From Tethya wilhelma (Eukaryota; Porifera; Demospongiae; Tethyida; Tethyidae): a stretch of DNA of 64,000 bases. Where the stretch lies: NCBI GenBank assembly GCA_964030475.1, contig CAXIPT010000016.1, positions 456,257-520,256 on the forward strand, read 5' to 3'. Numbering within the stretch: position 1 is the first letter of the stretch; each line of letters starts with the position of its first letter. The notes beneath the pieces were generated by a model. It made no database searches. It saw only the letters and a list, made by a program, of their open reading frames with translations, and was not told the origin of the DNA. Both the position numbers and the translations under genes were made by a program. This document shows positions 10,966 to 22,267 of this stretch, one piece after another.

Positions 10966-12855
10966 ATGGACCCTGAAGTCTCAAAAACTCTTTTCTGTAG
11001 TTAATAAATTAAATTTACCTAGTGCTGACAGGCAGACGCTTTCACAGACGTTTCCTCTATTGTTTCAAGCACAGGCTTCAGTTGTGCCCAATGTTCAGGC
11101 TACTAACGCTGCTATTGCCGTGTCCCAGTCTTCAAGTTGTCCGCCCGCCGGTCAGGTCATCTCAGCCACAGGACAATCGCCGACATTGAGCCAAGGACAG
11201 CTATTACCCGCTGCTATAGCAGTCTCACAGTCTGGCCCACAAATCATTTCAGTGAGACAACCGCTAGTTGCTGTGTGCAGCCGCCAGTCTGAGGTGAGTC
11301 ATGCCGGGTGACCTACAACTAGTACACAAGATACTAGTCAGGCTTCAATTCCCATTAAAGTTATTAATCCTTTAAGAAAGCGTGAACACAAGTCATATAG
11401 CCTCATCCCCAGGCTCCCCTTTGACCTTTCACTCACGGAAAGGAGAAGGGGAGCCTGGTATCCGAAATCACGTGCATGACGTCAATCGTTGCCAAAGAGC
11501 AAATACGTGGGCGCGGCGGTTAGATAAATGACGTCAAACTCTTTGTTCTGCGCACACAGCAATATTCGCGATCGCTGAGCGCTACAAGCAGCTTCAAAAC
11601 TTACAAAGAAGGGTATTCGCTAGTAGTTTATCATCTATTAGTAGTCTACAGTTATAGAATATAACTTACTGATGCTCTAGACTACCAAAAGTGGATGAAA
11701 GATGGGCTGAGCCGCTCGCACGAAGGTTTCAAGATGCCAGGATGCCAGCAGGGCTAGTTCTGTCCGTGCAGTTACTGTTTAGCAAAGTTCACTCCGTAGA
11801 CATCCTAAAAATAATACTTTTACTATCCGCTTACTGTTTCTATCTGACAAAAACACAAAATCTACTGTGCATGTCATTTTGCAATACTAGCCTCCGAAGC
11901 ATTATAACGTGGGCAGAGTCATTGACCGCACTACATTATGCCCACGCGCAATTTTCACCGTTCTACCCTGTTCTATCCCCACGTGATCTCGGATACCAGG
12001 CTCCCCTTCTCCTTTCCGTGAGTGAAAGGTCAAAGGGGAGCCTGGGGACGAGGCTACAAGTCATATATGCTTAATTTTGAGATAGACAAAGTAACCAACT
12101 TAAAGCATCTGAAAGAGGAGATACTAGAACAATTGGGAAAGTCTGTTGTGTGTTTTGACTTAAACTTTGATGTGGGATATCATTCTGGGGCAAAACGAAT
12201 TTGTTACACAAGATCTGATGATTTGAAAGTAGAGTTGCAACGTATAATAAAGAGTGGAAAGAGCATGTGGTGCGAAGGACTTTCAAAGAGAGAAGAAGCG
12301 TATATTTGTTTAGATTCAGACTCCGATTCAGAGTTCAAATCCAAGAAGCGTAAAACTAAACAGAAGCCAAATGCGTATGAAGAAAAGGTTCACAGGGTTG
12401 ATGCGTTAGCCAATGAACTTGCCAAACTACACGAAGGAAAATATAATAAAATACAACTAAAACTTTGGGCTGAAGCTATAGATTCTGGAAAGCATGAAAG
12501 TATGGATCTCCCACCCCATGGTACGATATGGTCTGCTAGTGGAGGAGGAAAATCTACAAAAAGGAGCACAGAATCTGTGGATGCCATGACATCAGCTTTT
12601 ACACATATGGCAAATAGTGTGGCATCAGCTTTTAACAGTCCAAAGAGTGATGCTCCTTCAACACCAATATCAACTGGGCAAAGTTCTTCAGTAGGTTGTG
12701 CAATTTCACCTGGTAAACGAATAGATTATCAAGAGAAATTACTGAAGCAACTGGATATGTTGTATTCTATGTTTGAACGTGGAGCTCTGACTTCAAATCA
12801 ATACGAGCAAAGAAGAGACTCACTTCTTAGTCAACTAGACGCAATTAATTCATAA
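10966..12855 (+). pseudogene. Uncharacterised PB1-like/SHOCT-tail protein gene, split by a transposon
   Basis: One frame runs from a possible start at 10966 (MDPEVSKTLF, then a likely short intron about 10998-11071) through a Ser/Gln/Ala-rich region (ATNAAIAVSQSSSC). It meets a TGA at 11309, continues PIKVINPLRKREHKSY, is split at 11397/12066, and continues to a stop at 12853-12855. The middle part (about 12070-12290) reads like a PB1-type ubiquitin-like fold with FDVGYHSGAKRI. After an acidic Ser/Asp stretch and a KKRKTKQK basic patch comes a helical segment, and the end (MLYSMFERGALTSNQYEQRR) resembles the SHOCT oligomerisation motif. Function unknown. The lesions are one TGA (possibly CGA deaminated at CpG) and the 659 bp insertion. 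The stop lies 88 bp from the stop of a convergent DDE transposase fragment. A second family member is at 15.4-15.9 kb. Confidence 0.65.
11398..12056. mobile_element. Mutator-like MITE with 9-bp target duplication
   Basis: CAAGTCATA occurs immediately on both sides (11389-11397 and 12057-12065). The ends start TAGCCTC(A/G)TCCCCAGG and are inverted over about 70 bp with few mismatches. A 9-bp duplication and long inverted ends are typical of Mutator-like elements. No transposase is present (659 bp). It interrupts the PB1-like gene between the codons of HKSY; removing one duplication and the element gives a continuous frame. Confidence 0.85.
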
Positions 12856-12942
12856 TTACATTGAACAATTCAGGAAGTACAAGTTAATTGATTAGTTTAC
12901 AATATAAAAAAAACATTAATATAATTTATTAGTCATGATCAT

Positions 12943-13260
12943 TCAGACTGTGACGTGGTAACCAGCATGCTCAATGTAGCCTATACAGTCTTGCTGGGTG
13001 ATAGTGTTGAGTGTGCGAGGAGAGCTAGTGGCACTAAAAGCAACCTCATTGGATTTGAAGGACTTGAGCTTTGAAAATGACTCTTCCAACGGGTTAAAAT
13101 CAGGGCTATAGGGTGGCAGAAATCGTAGTATTGCACCAGTGTTGTGTATTAGAGGAGCTACGCCATTCACATGATGAATTGAGGCATTATCCATCACTAC
13201 TACCGATCTCTCATTAGTGCCATCAAAAGGCTGCAGGATTGGCACCACACAACGCTTAAG
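12943..13260 (-). pseudogene. Tc1/mariner-type (DD34E) transposase C-terminal fragment
   Basis: The - strand frame contains SVVVMDNASIHHVNG (second catalytic Asp) and FLPPYSPDFNPLEESFSKLK (catalytic Glu). I count 34 residues between the Asp and Glu, the DD34E spacing of the IS630/Tc1/mariner superfamily (DDE_3 type). The N-terminal DNA-binding part and first Asp are missing upstream of about 13260, where unrelated sequence begins. The ORF ends at 12943, just past the end of the convergent PB1-like gene. Confidence 0.75.
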
Positions 13261-13261
13261 G

Positions 13262-15380
13262 GTGGTCGGTCATGCCCACGCACCGCATTGCTAGGGAAAT
13301 TTCCAACTTGCAAAAGACACAAAATATCAACTTTTCTGTCCAGATTTTTACACAAACAGGTAGCACTAATGGATATCTAGCTATACTGAGCACGATAGAA
13401 AAAAAAATTCTGAATAGCAGCTTTTTCACCGACTTCCAGTTTTCTGCCAATCGCATCTATTTCAACACAAACTAGAACGATCGAAGAACCAAAAAGGAGG
13501 TATACCTACTTATTTTTAGCTGCTAAACACTTCTACGTATCGTTTTTCGCCATTTCTTGGATGCTTCCACTGTCTTTGTTCGATTTTTTTCGACACACCC
13601 ACTGATCTAACCAACCAGGGACGAATAAATGGAAAAAGAATGCGTACTTCTAAAGAGCTGACGTCAGGCAGTTTGTGTTCTAAATTTGGCACTCTTGCAA
13701 TGATCACAAAGAGAGATTTTAGAAAAAGCGGTACATCAAAGAAGCTGCCCCTTTGAAGTGGATTGTCTGCCAACGCGGTTTATTTAGTATTGAACGCGAG
13801 TAGATAATAATTTGTACACGTGGCAGATCAGAGTGAAATCTTTTGTGATCGTGGTAGCTGCTACAGAACGGCCAGCTGAGGTGAAATATGGTTGGTGACA
13901 AGCAGAGAAAGGGTTGAGGTATTACTGGAGGTCAGACTGGTCTACTCAAAGCTGCTANGTGCGACCGTTTACAACAAGCACTGCACGCGCCAAAATGTAC
14001 TGTACCAATGAGCTCACGTGATCCGTTTCCAATCCCGCAGCCCTATTATATTATCTATGGTTGATGTTGCTGTTCTTAATATTCTGACAGTTGTTCAACT
14101 ATTTAACAAGATCGCACCCTACGTGGCTATAGTCAATATGGATGCTATTTGGAAACAAATGGACAACTGCAAGATATCAACTTCAAATTTCATATAAAAG
14201 CTATTGATAAGCTACTCTGTATGTCTGTACTTTAAACATTTCTTACTTTCACATCAGTTGCCTAAATTCAGTAAAACAGTGAAAATGGGTGATTTTTATT
14301 GGATCACTCTACCTCAATGACCTGATAGTTTCGTTTGAGACACTGTTGCCTGCAATCAGCTCCTTTCTTGGAATGTAATAATAGCAAGAATACTGAACTT
14401 CCAGATCTTAGCTCGCGTCTAGGTCTTATGAGCTGCCGTGGATCGTGATATGATTCTTTTGGCCGATTATTGATAGTTTTGGACATGCCCTTTTATCGTG
14501 CCTACAGAATGAGGGTGGGGCTGAAAGTTTGCACAACGTGGGGTAAATTTTCACGAGCAGTCTCATGGTAATAGTCTTGAAGCAGCAGTACCCACAGGTA
14601 AGTCAGAATAGCGTCCGACAATTGATGGTGGCTGAGCATTATCACTTACTCTACATAGCTATTATTGTATGTTACCTAGAGTAAATTGCTTGTATATAAG
14701 AATTGTTTCTAAACACATGACAGTTTACATGTGGTAATATAAAATACGATATCCAATGACCTCATGATGAAACTTGGTCAGTAGTTTGCTAAATAGTTGA
14801 CAAACATGTTTTACAAAATTCATTCAGGACTTTGGAAATAGGTTAAAGGTCAATATTACATAATATGTATTTGGAATTGGAGTTATCCAAAGGACATCAT
14901 TCAAGGTACCATTTTGAAGCTTATTCCATGTGCTATCTGATAATACCAGTAGTTTGTCTATTGTGCTAGTTGTTAAAATGCTATGATGCTTTAAATACCC
15001 TCTGGTTGGGCAAAATATTTAGATGTCTTTAACTGGGAAGCCAAACAAGGTATGAAGATGAGATTTCATTTGACAATATAAAGTCATTAATACTACACAC
15101 ACACCAAGTTTCAACAAAATCAGAGATTGTTAGTTGCAAATTTTTGCTGAACTGATTTGAAACTACCCAGAAGTGGTTGAACTTATTTGCACTGTGGGTG
15201 CTCTTGTGGATTATCTCCCAGCATACTAACCTGACTGGATGCGTATTGAACATTGTTTTAACAAGGTGAAGAAGTGGTTACTGGAACATGATGCGGCATT
15301 CCAAGCAACTGACAATTCAAGTATGCTAGCATTTGTATCAGTCACACCCAGTGATGCTTAGCTTGGTTTTGTAAGAGATG
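13262..15380. other. Region without recognisable gene
   Basis: I see only short chance frames. A - strand frame at 14486-14304 (MSKTINNRPKESYHD..) is basic and could be a broken exon, but nothing supports it. A single N at 13958 marks an assembly join. Confidence 0.4.
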
Positions 15381-15383
15381 GTA

Positions 15384-15890
15384 TCATGACAAGAAGGGAA
15401 TGATGTACAATGTAAACACCCTAATATTTTCAGTCACAGTTCCTGCATTTTGCTCAAAATGTTCTTTTTGTTGCTCATATTTCTCCTTAGTGATAGCAGT
15501 AAGTTCAAGGAGCTGATGAAGCTGCTTGGTCTGTTGAATATACTCAGAACGAAGAGTCGCACACTTACCAGGTGATACTCCCATCTCATTAAGATGTTAA
15601 TGGTGCCTTTGGGAGAGATGGTGTATTTGTTGATGGAGTTTAATTAGTCTCGCATGAACCCTTTGGCCACAATGGACAGAGCTTCAGTGAGATTAGTCTT
15701 TGGAAATGTTTTCTTGCTATTTCAAAACATAGGTACATTGGGAGGCTCATCATAATCCTTGTCGGTTCCTACCTGCAGCATGTTAACCCAGAGTCCAAGT
15801 GTATTTATATGAATGTTTTTCTTGTAAGGTAGCAAAGATTTCATCAAACTCATCTCTAATTTGTTGACGTTTAGGTGTTGGTTTTGTTGG
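15384..15890 (-). pseudogene. Remnant of the PB1-like/SHOCT-tail family
   Basis: Read on -, the segment gives PTKPTPKRQQIRDEFDEIF, then PPNVPMF, then a SHOCT-like end (YIQQTKQLHQLLELTAITKE) in several frames with stops between. The order matches the C-terminal half of the gene at 12.36-12.85 kb (VDALANELAKLHEGKY, then the PPHGTIW region, then the tail), so it is a second, older copy. There is a TGA within the first block, a TAA in the middle and at least one frameshift. The N-terminal half is absent; R2 sequence abuts at 15.9 kb. Confidence 0.55.
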
Positions 15891-15897
15891 ATCACGG

Positions 15898-16270
15898 CAT
15901 TTGTGAGGCTCCAAGCGAAAACTGGACGTTTGGTAATTTCCGCGAATTTTGAGTTAACTATTCTATGTGTACCTAGGCCTTAGCACATATCGAAATTTGG
16001 TGCGCATAGCTGTAGTAGTTTTCCAGATACAGCTCTTGCAAGTAGCCCTGCCTCCACTCGTGGCTTCCTGGTAAAATAGTTGTACTAGGTAAACTATGGG
16101 CAGTCCATATACTCTCCGTATCATAATTTGATCATGTACAGTACATGCTGAATATTACCACAACCAGCCATGTGGGGCAAAAACTATTTAGTGAAAAGCA
16201 AGTAGCTAGGAAGCGCCATTGAACAGCAGTCTTCTTCCTAAGCGCACCAATAATACCATGTCATATCTCT
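15898..16270 (-). repeat. R2 element fragment, copy B (reverse)
   Basis: This is the reverse complement of the R2 segment at 21.6-21.8 and 28.4-28.74 kb. It shares GCCCTGCCTCCACTCGTGG, a block around AACTATGGGCAGTCC and ATATTACCACAACCAGCC. No ORF. Confidence 0.6.
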
Positions 16271-16439
16271 CTGCATGACTACTCTTGCTCCTGACAAACT
16301 CTCTTGAAGAAATGCACCAACACATTCTATGTGTTTGGAATTTACTGACGTGTGGCAGAGATGTTATCTAATTTTGTGGTAAAACTTTCAAGCGCACTTG
16401 CGTAGATACTATTCTAAGTGACTAGAAAAGGGCTGTGAT

Positions 16440-17165
16440 AGGGCATCAGACTGCAGTGCATAATTTGCTAATTGAAATGCAGCCTACTATTTAGGTCTGC
16501 AATACCATTTCTGATGCTTGGAAAGTAGAGAGTAGAGTTTCAGTGCTAAATTGGACATTGTAATAATTGAGCATCCCTAAAAAAGGAGCATAGTTGTGTA
16601 ACCTTTGGGGCTGGTGCCTGCTCAACTTTGGCTTTGGTAGGGTCAATGCCAGGCTCACTGATAATGTGGGCCAGTACTCAATGCTAATTTGGTTCCTCAA
16701 GATGACGTAAAACTTCCTGTAAGGTCTGAAGATGTTCTTCATGAATGGTCATAGTCACCAAAATGTCATCCATGTATACGAAAATGTTTGGTAGCGCTTG
16801 ATATGTTGCAGGAAAATAGCGGGGCAGAAGCAACCCCAAATAGCAAATGATTATATTCTTGTGGGTGTTGATTGTAAGATATCATTTTGAAGCTTCGTCC
16901 AAAGGTAGTTGCAAGTAAGAACTACTTAAGTCAAGCTCTGAGAAGTACTTGCTAGGCTACCAAACAGTTCAACTACAACTGGCCATGGGTAGTTGTTAAG
17001 TGGGGGCAACTTGGTTTATATATGGTTAGCTTGTACTCCCCGTAGAGGTGAACTTTACAATTCTTCAGCACCGGAACTACCGGAGCTGCCCAGTCTGAAT
17101 GCGAGATAAGAGAGATGATACCATTTTCTTGTAGATCATTTAGCTTGTCTTCACTTTAGAGCAAA
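16440..17165 (-). pseudogene. Degenerate Gypsy-type reverse transcriptase remnant
   Basis: On the - strand, broken frames give HSDWAAPVVPVLKN, then the active-site motif FVYMDDILV (about 16.77 kb), then LQTLQEVLRHLEE and the thumb-region pieces PFLGMLNYY and LSTFQASEM. Motif order fits Ty3/Gypsy RT. Stops and shifts are many. No LTR, gag, protease or integrase could be assigned around it, so it is an old fragment. Confidence 0.7.
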
Positions 17166-17214
17166 ATGAAAATGGAACAGACTTGGCTTTAAAGGATTTG
17201 GGAGATGCACTTTC

Positions 17215-17290
17215 ATTTTTAGTATGGTAGTACTGGGTACATATGAATCGCACAAATGGCCCATGCATTAGTGCGATACAAATGTGACCT
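17215..17290 (-). repeat. R1 terminal fragment (reverse)
   Basis: It contains GTAGTACTGGGTACATATGA and GGCCCATGCATTAGTGCG, the reverse of the R1 3' end. Diverged copy. Confidence 0.6.
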
Positions 17291-17580
17291 TCTCTGAGCA
17301 AACCAAGCATAATGAGCTACATAGTAATTTGAGTACTAAATTGTCAAAATACACAATTTTTGCATGGCAGCTTATTCAGATAGAGTAATTATTTAGGTAT
17401 ACAAATATTATATGATTTTTAGCTTGTAGAATGCTTTAGTTACTGAGTTATAGCTCCTTGAAGGTACCTGTCTCAGAGCTCTTAGCATCCATTACACGGA
17501 GCTGTTGTCAAGACTTGTGAATAATTAAAAATTCAGTCCAGCTGTTCTTCAAAATGAGCACTAATGGAGTGCTTCTTGTC

Positions 17581-17924
17581 CAGTGGCGGATCCAAGGGGG
17601 GTTCACAGGGTTCCACGGAACCCCCCTTTCAGCTGAGACCTCGCATTATAATTAACTGTGCAGATTGGAAAAGGCCAAGCTGGAACCCTCCTTTCAACTT
17701 AAAAATATTAAAAGCAACTCAAAATCACACTGAAAACTAGTCTTTTGTGAAAAATATAGAGTTTCTGACTCTTTCTTGCCGTTTTTTTATTCCATTCAGG
17801 CTTTTTTGGCAAAATTTTAGCTGCACGAGCACTAAAGGGGGGGGCTCTTACAACGCGTGGCTACGTAAAATTTCCACGCGCATTGATTAGAAACCCTCTA
17901 TTCAATTTCCTAGATCCACCACTG
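17581..17924. mobile_element. hAT-type MITE, copy 1
   Basis: It starts CAGTGGCGGATCCAAGG and ends with the inverted CTAGATCCACCACTG, a widespread hAT terminal type. It is about 344 bp with no ORF. A sister copy at 61.46-61.81 kb shares the ACCCCCCTTTCAGCTGAGAC block. No exact 8-bp duplication is evident. Confidence 0.7.
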
Positions 17925-18234
17925 TTGTCTCTTTCTTTTGCTAACTATCTCCTTATCCTTGGTTTGGCTTCTTGACTGTCTTTTTAAAAACAATGCTAGC
18001 GCTTGAGCGTTGAATTATTCATTGCCGTTTCCAGAAGTAACATAATTCACTCCTTAGTTATGTATAAAATTGCAATCTCTGCAATCTTTAGTATGTCCGC
18101 TCCACGTGTATAAGCGCTCATATCTCTGCAACTACAATTGCTCAGGAGCTCATGTTTGCAGAGTCAATAGTTCAAAGGTTATGCTAGGTAATGGTCATAT
18201 AAAAAAGAAAATCAATTTTCGCACATTACGCTTG

Positions 18235-18950
18235 GTTTTCTCAGAGAGGGTCACAAATATTCACGCTAATAACTCTGCAAAAAAATTAGTGCTTGGCACT
18301 ATAAGGCTTCTAAAGCTAGAGCTAGGGCTCATTAGCTCATTCTCTTTCTATTGAGCCAACCTTCGCTAAAGTACTTAACTAAAATAAAATATGCCAAATC
18401 TCCAATTTTTTCCATCAAGACTTTTCTCAGAGACCATTTGCTTTCAGAAGCTGATTCAAGAATGAATGAACTTAGCTTCTTTATCTTCACGTGCTTTTTG
18501 CATCAGTTATTTGTCTTTCTAGCTGACTTACTGTATACAAGACGAAAAGTGCCTTCCAGCCATTCACTTACATACTCAGTAAAAGAAATTGGAAATGTAT
18601 TCAGAGTACCATAGTACTGGGCAAGGAGGGCCCATTATCTTAATACAAGTATTCACGCAAATACCACTGCAAAAACTGGGCGCTTGGCTGCTTCTTAAGC
18701 TACTATTTAGCTCTTAATGAACCCAAAAACATAGCCTAAAACCATCGCTAAAGTATCAAACTAAACTATGCCAGTCTCTCCATCTTCTTCTTGTTATTTT
18801 TCTATCTTGCACCAATTTTTCTCTGAAAGCAAGCTAAACTTGTCTTCAACTGTATTTGGTATCGGTTATTCGTTTCTCTAGCCAAGTCGCTAGATACAAG
18901 ACGAAAAGTGCCTTCTCCGTATATGGCAGCCATTCATTTTCTATACTCAC
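18235..18950 (-). repeat. Two adjacent R1 copies (reverse)
   Basis: Two reverse-complement R1 copies follow one another (about 18235-18590 and 18606-18950). Each runs from the AATATTCACGC/GCAAAAA block through CTCCAATTTT and AGAAGCTGATTC-type sequence to ACAAGACGAAAAGTGCCTTC. They differ by many substitutions, so they are not a recent tandem duplication. Confidence 0.65.
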
Positions 18951-19314
18951 CATTAGCTACTTGAAAAATCAAGTCGACAACCCTTTCCATACATAGAAGT
19001 GTAGAAATCATGGTATTTCGTGACAAGTACAGATTCTTTCGTAAGTGAGTTTCTGGTTGGGCATTAGTCATAATTAAACAGAGATGAACAACAGACCCAA
19101 GAATTAGATTGAACAGAGATGAAGGCAAAAACATCTCTATGTCTGGCTCCAGAAGTTCAGGCCCTGCCCAGGTCACCAACATCACGATCGAGACACTAAC
19201 TGCAACTCGAGCGGGATCCAGGCCCCCAATCCTTAATGTACATGAGTAAGACTTGGGTGAAGGGCTCTGCGAAGCTTATCTTCCATCCAAAGCTAAGCTA
19301 GAGCCTGCATCTCT

Positions 19315-19662
19315 ATGCTGACAACATTCTGCACTCCTTTTTTTTGTAAGAGAGGGTGGACAGGCAATCAACAAAGTTTCATATCTGATCATATCATTTC
19401 ATATCTGATAGCCTTGATGGGAGAAAAGTTTGGCTTTGACCCCATCACTGCCACCAAGAAAAGGAAGAAGCACGCAACGGCTGCCATCAAAGAGCTGACA
19501 GACAGCCATGGTCATGACTCCACACAAACAGAGGCCACACAGCTAAAAAAGGACAGGGAGAAATTGCGAGCATGCGCAAACGCTACACGTAAGCGTGGCA
19601 CTTTGCAGTTTTTCGTGTTTCCACTTAGAAACGCGTGCTTTCTCAGTAAATGTGACGCCTGA
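19315..19662 (+). CDS. Unrecognised ORF, uncertain
   Basis: An open frame of 115 codons includes a lysine-rich middle (ATKKRKKHATAAIKEL) and a charged segment. No family recognised. The stretch from the internal Met (MGEKFGFD) is richer in G/C than its flanks, which is the only hint that it may be an exon remnant. It could equally be chance. Confidence 0.2.
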   Translation: MLTTFCTPFFCKRGWTGNQQSFISDHIISYLIALMGEKFGFDPITATKKRKKHATAAIKELTDSHGHDSTQTEATQLKKDREKLRACANATRKRGTLQFFVFPLRNACFLSKCDA

Positions 19663-20024
19663 CGTTTGGGAAATTGTTTTTGAGTAATATACGGTTTTAG
19701 TTTAATTCGTGTTTTGGTGCGAAATTTTTTTTACTGCACGGAGAATTTGGGCTACATTTCAGCATGCTCCATGCAAAATTTGAGGGGTAGAGCTGCTTCT
19801 GTTGCAGAGATATAGACGGTAATACCAGCCTAGTTCTTTTCTATTTAGTGCTAGTTCAGAAAGCAGTTGCTATGCAGTGCAACAGACTGTAGCGAATATT
19901 AATGATAGGCAGCTGCTGCTAAAAATGAGTTGTTGTTTAGTGTTATTTCTGCTTAATAGGCTTTTGTTCACAGAATTTTGTTACAGCATATGCACAGAGA
20001 GATCAGCTAAAGCTTCTGATATGC
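19663..20024 (+). repeat. R2 fragment, copy C left part
   Basis: It shares CTCCATGCAAAATTTGAG and GAGCTGCTTCTGTTGCAGAG-type sequence with R2 at 28.1-28.2 kb. It is continuous in family order with 21469-21815 once the element at 20025-21459 is removed, so this R2 copy was the target of that insertion. Confidence 0.65.
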
Positions 20025-21459
20025 TAGTCTCGCGGGGCAGACCCCACCCCTCTCGCAAAAAAGTGGAGGGAGAGGGTCTGAGGACTCTGGCATGGTTTTG
20101 GTTGCACAGAAATATGTAAGTTTTCGAAAAGTCACATGACAAAATTAAATTTGCGGCCAGAATGAAATTTGCATGTGCAGCGTGAGTATCGAGGTTGAAA
20201 TGGCCATGGAAGAAAATTGTGTTAGTTGCTCTTGTGAACTCAAGAAAGGAGTCACACAAAGGAGGCTATATAGCCCATCGACATGTCACGTCCTTCCTGT
20301 GTTCTCTCGCCTGTTGCGAGAAGACCATTTATCAGAAGATGTAGTTAAATTCTTGCCTTCTACCAACTCTCCTGGATGCAAGGATAACATATTCGTGTGT
20401 ATGAGGTGCTTCAGAGATGTAGAGAAGCTGATCAAGATGCAGAAGGAGAGAGTAAAGTTAGAACAAACTTTCAAGAGAGGGTTTGAGAGTGTGGGAAAGT
20501 GTGTTCAACTCAGACGTACCAGCAACTCAAAATCGAGGGTTCATCAAAAAGGAGACGCACAAAGTCACCATCACTTGTCACCACACAATCAACAACCAAA
20601 ACAAGACGAGGTCCTGACACTCCAAATTATGGGATAATAAAGCGGATTCATGCATCACAACCCCCGGCGCCATCGAGGATGCTTTATGTACCTGTATGTG
20701 TGGTCTTATGTTCACATGTATACATGTAGCTGTGTCTGTATTTTTTTTCATACATCACTTTGTGCCCTCTATAATTATAAGATTCTGGTCAAGAAAAAGA
20801 ACAAGACTAGAGTTATTCAATTGAGCCACTCTTTGAAATCATCAAGTAGAAGTTTTAGCAGGAGAAATTGAGCCTCCATTGCTCGACAAGCGATTAAAGA
20901 TTTGAGGATCAGGAAGAAGGTGGTGGAGAGAATGGGGAAAATACTGTCAAAAGAACTGAAGGACATATCATCCATCAAAGTTGGACACTGGAAGAGACTA
21001 GTGTTGTTTCGTGATGAATCTGACACAGAAAATGTAGAGTATTATTAAGTCTATAAGTAAATATTGTTGTGTTAGCCTATTAAGTGTTATGTTGTGGCTG
21101 TAACCATACATCATAGTACATTTGTCACAAGTTCCGATAACATGTACGAAGTTTAAACTTTAGAACAGTTGGTACACTTACAATAGGTAGCATAGATATT
21201 GCAACATTAATTTGCACAAAGTCAAAATAGTTACATCAGCTGCATTCAACTTCTTCACTCGCCAAACCCATGCAGGTCCAGTAACTGAGTCAGATGACTC
21301 AGTAAACTAGCTAGTATGCAAAGAATTGATTATTCAACATACACGGGACTGATTGGTCATATGCAAATTTCGATATGTGCAACGAAAACCGTGCCAGAGT
21401 CCCCACACCCTCTCCCTCTGCATTTTTGTGAGAGGGGTGGGGTCTGGCCCGCGAGACTA
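20025..21459. mobile_element. Mutator-like element with 9-bp target duplication and cargo gene
   Basis: CTGATATGC flanks it on both sides (20016-20024 and 21460-21468). The ends begin TAGTCTCGCGGG and are inverted over about 70 bp (ACCCCACCCCTCTCGCAAAA against its partner near 21.43 kb). Duplication length and TAG-initial ends match the 659 bp element at 11.4-12.06 kb, though the internal sequence differs. It carries a two-part protein-coding region unlike any transposase I know, so it is non-autonomous with cargo. Confidence 0.8.
20197..21046 (+). pseudogene. Cargo gene in Mutator-like element: paired-CxxC protein
   Basis: It starts MAMEENCVSCSCELKKG and continues through YSPSTCHVLPVFSRLL to FVCMRCFRDVEKLIK. 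The two CxxC pairs about 70 residues apart suggest a treble-clef or ZAD-like zinc-binding N-terminal domain, followed by a Lys/Glu-rich helix. The frame then shifts to a basic Ser/Arg region (GSSKRRRTKSPSLVTT). After a gap of about 100 bp a C-terminal helical part begins near 20790 (VIQLSHSLKSSSRSFSR), with a TGA at 20869 and then KDLRIRKKVVERMGK. It ends with a stop at 21046. Function unknown. At least one shift and one stop make it a pseudogene unless unseen introns explain them. Confidence 0.5.
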
Positions 21460-21468
21460 CTGATATGC

Positions 21469-21815
21469 CTGCCTAATTCAAGCGCCCACATTGAGCAGCT
21501 TTCGTTGATGTTGCCTCACCGTATACGCGATCGCATACTGGTTAATCTGAGGCTTATTATAGTTCCTAGAATTTATTTTACCTAGAATCTACCATTTTAC
21601 TAGCAAGCGCTTACCTTCATGAATCCAGTAGCCTTCTCCTGGGTCTTCTTTCCTAGCTACTCGCTTCTCACTAAATAATTAAACTGGCCACATGGCTGTT
21701 TGTGGTAATATTCAGCATGTGATAGCATTATGATACGGAGAGTATACGGACCGCCCATAGTTTACCTAGCAATAACTTTACAACCATTTTTCTAGGAAGC
21801 CACGAGTGGAGGCAG
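21469..21815 (+). repeat. R2 fragment, copy C right part
   Basis: It carries the R2 blocks seen at 28.3-28.63 kb: CCGTATACGCGATCGCATAC-like start, a GCGCTTACCT splice-donor-like site on -, GAGAGTATACGGACC, and GAAGCCACGAGTGGAGGCAG. It ends where unrelated sequence with a Ulp1-like fragment begins. Confidence 0.65.
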
Positions 21816-21968
21816 GCCCGGTGTCATGTCGTATAACATCCCCCGTAGAATTGCGTCCAGGGGTATGTCCGGGAACAATTGGGATTTGCGTCCCCCTCTC
21901 GTGAAGTCTCAAAAAGGCGCCAAGAGTTCGTGGAAGGTTAATTTCACAGAAACTGAACACCACTGGAA

Positions 21969-22160
21969 ATGCAGATGATTAGAGATGTTAGGTTTACTGC
22001 TTACCAGCATCCACATCACTCTTCTGAGTATCCACCAGTTCAACAACAAGTTGGTCAGGCTGACTGTGGTTGCTTTGCAATTGCTTTTGCATTGCATGCA
22101 GCCAGAGGTGATGATGATATTGAAAAACTGAACTTTGAACAAGATCAGATTAGAATATAG
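21969..22160 (+). pseudogene. Ulp1/SENP-like (C48) cysteine protease fragment
   Basis: The frame includes VQQQVGQADCGCFAIAFALH, the Gln..Asp-Cys-Gly block that holds the catalytic Cys of C48 peptidases, followed by LNFEQDQIR. The His and Asp of the triad should lie N-terminal and are not present, so this is a C-terminal fragment. Such domains occur in SUMO proteases and as passengers of several DNA transposon groups; the setting favours a transposon origin. Confidence 0.6.
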
Positions 22161-22267
22161 TTGTCACAAATACTGTAATCTGATTGGTCAATCACAGGTC
22201 TCTATTGACCTACAAAGCTCAATAGAGACCTGCAGGTCTTCTAAGTGCCTGAGGCAAACTTTATTAT

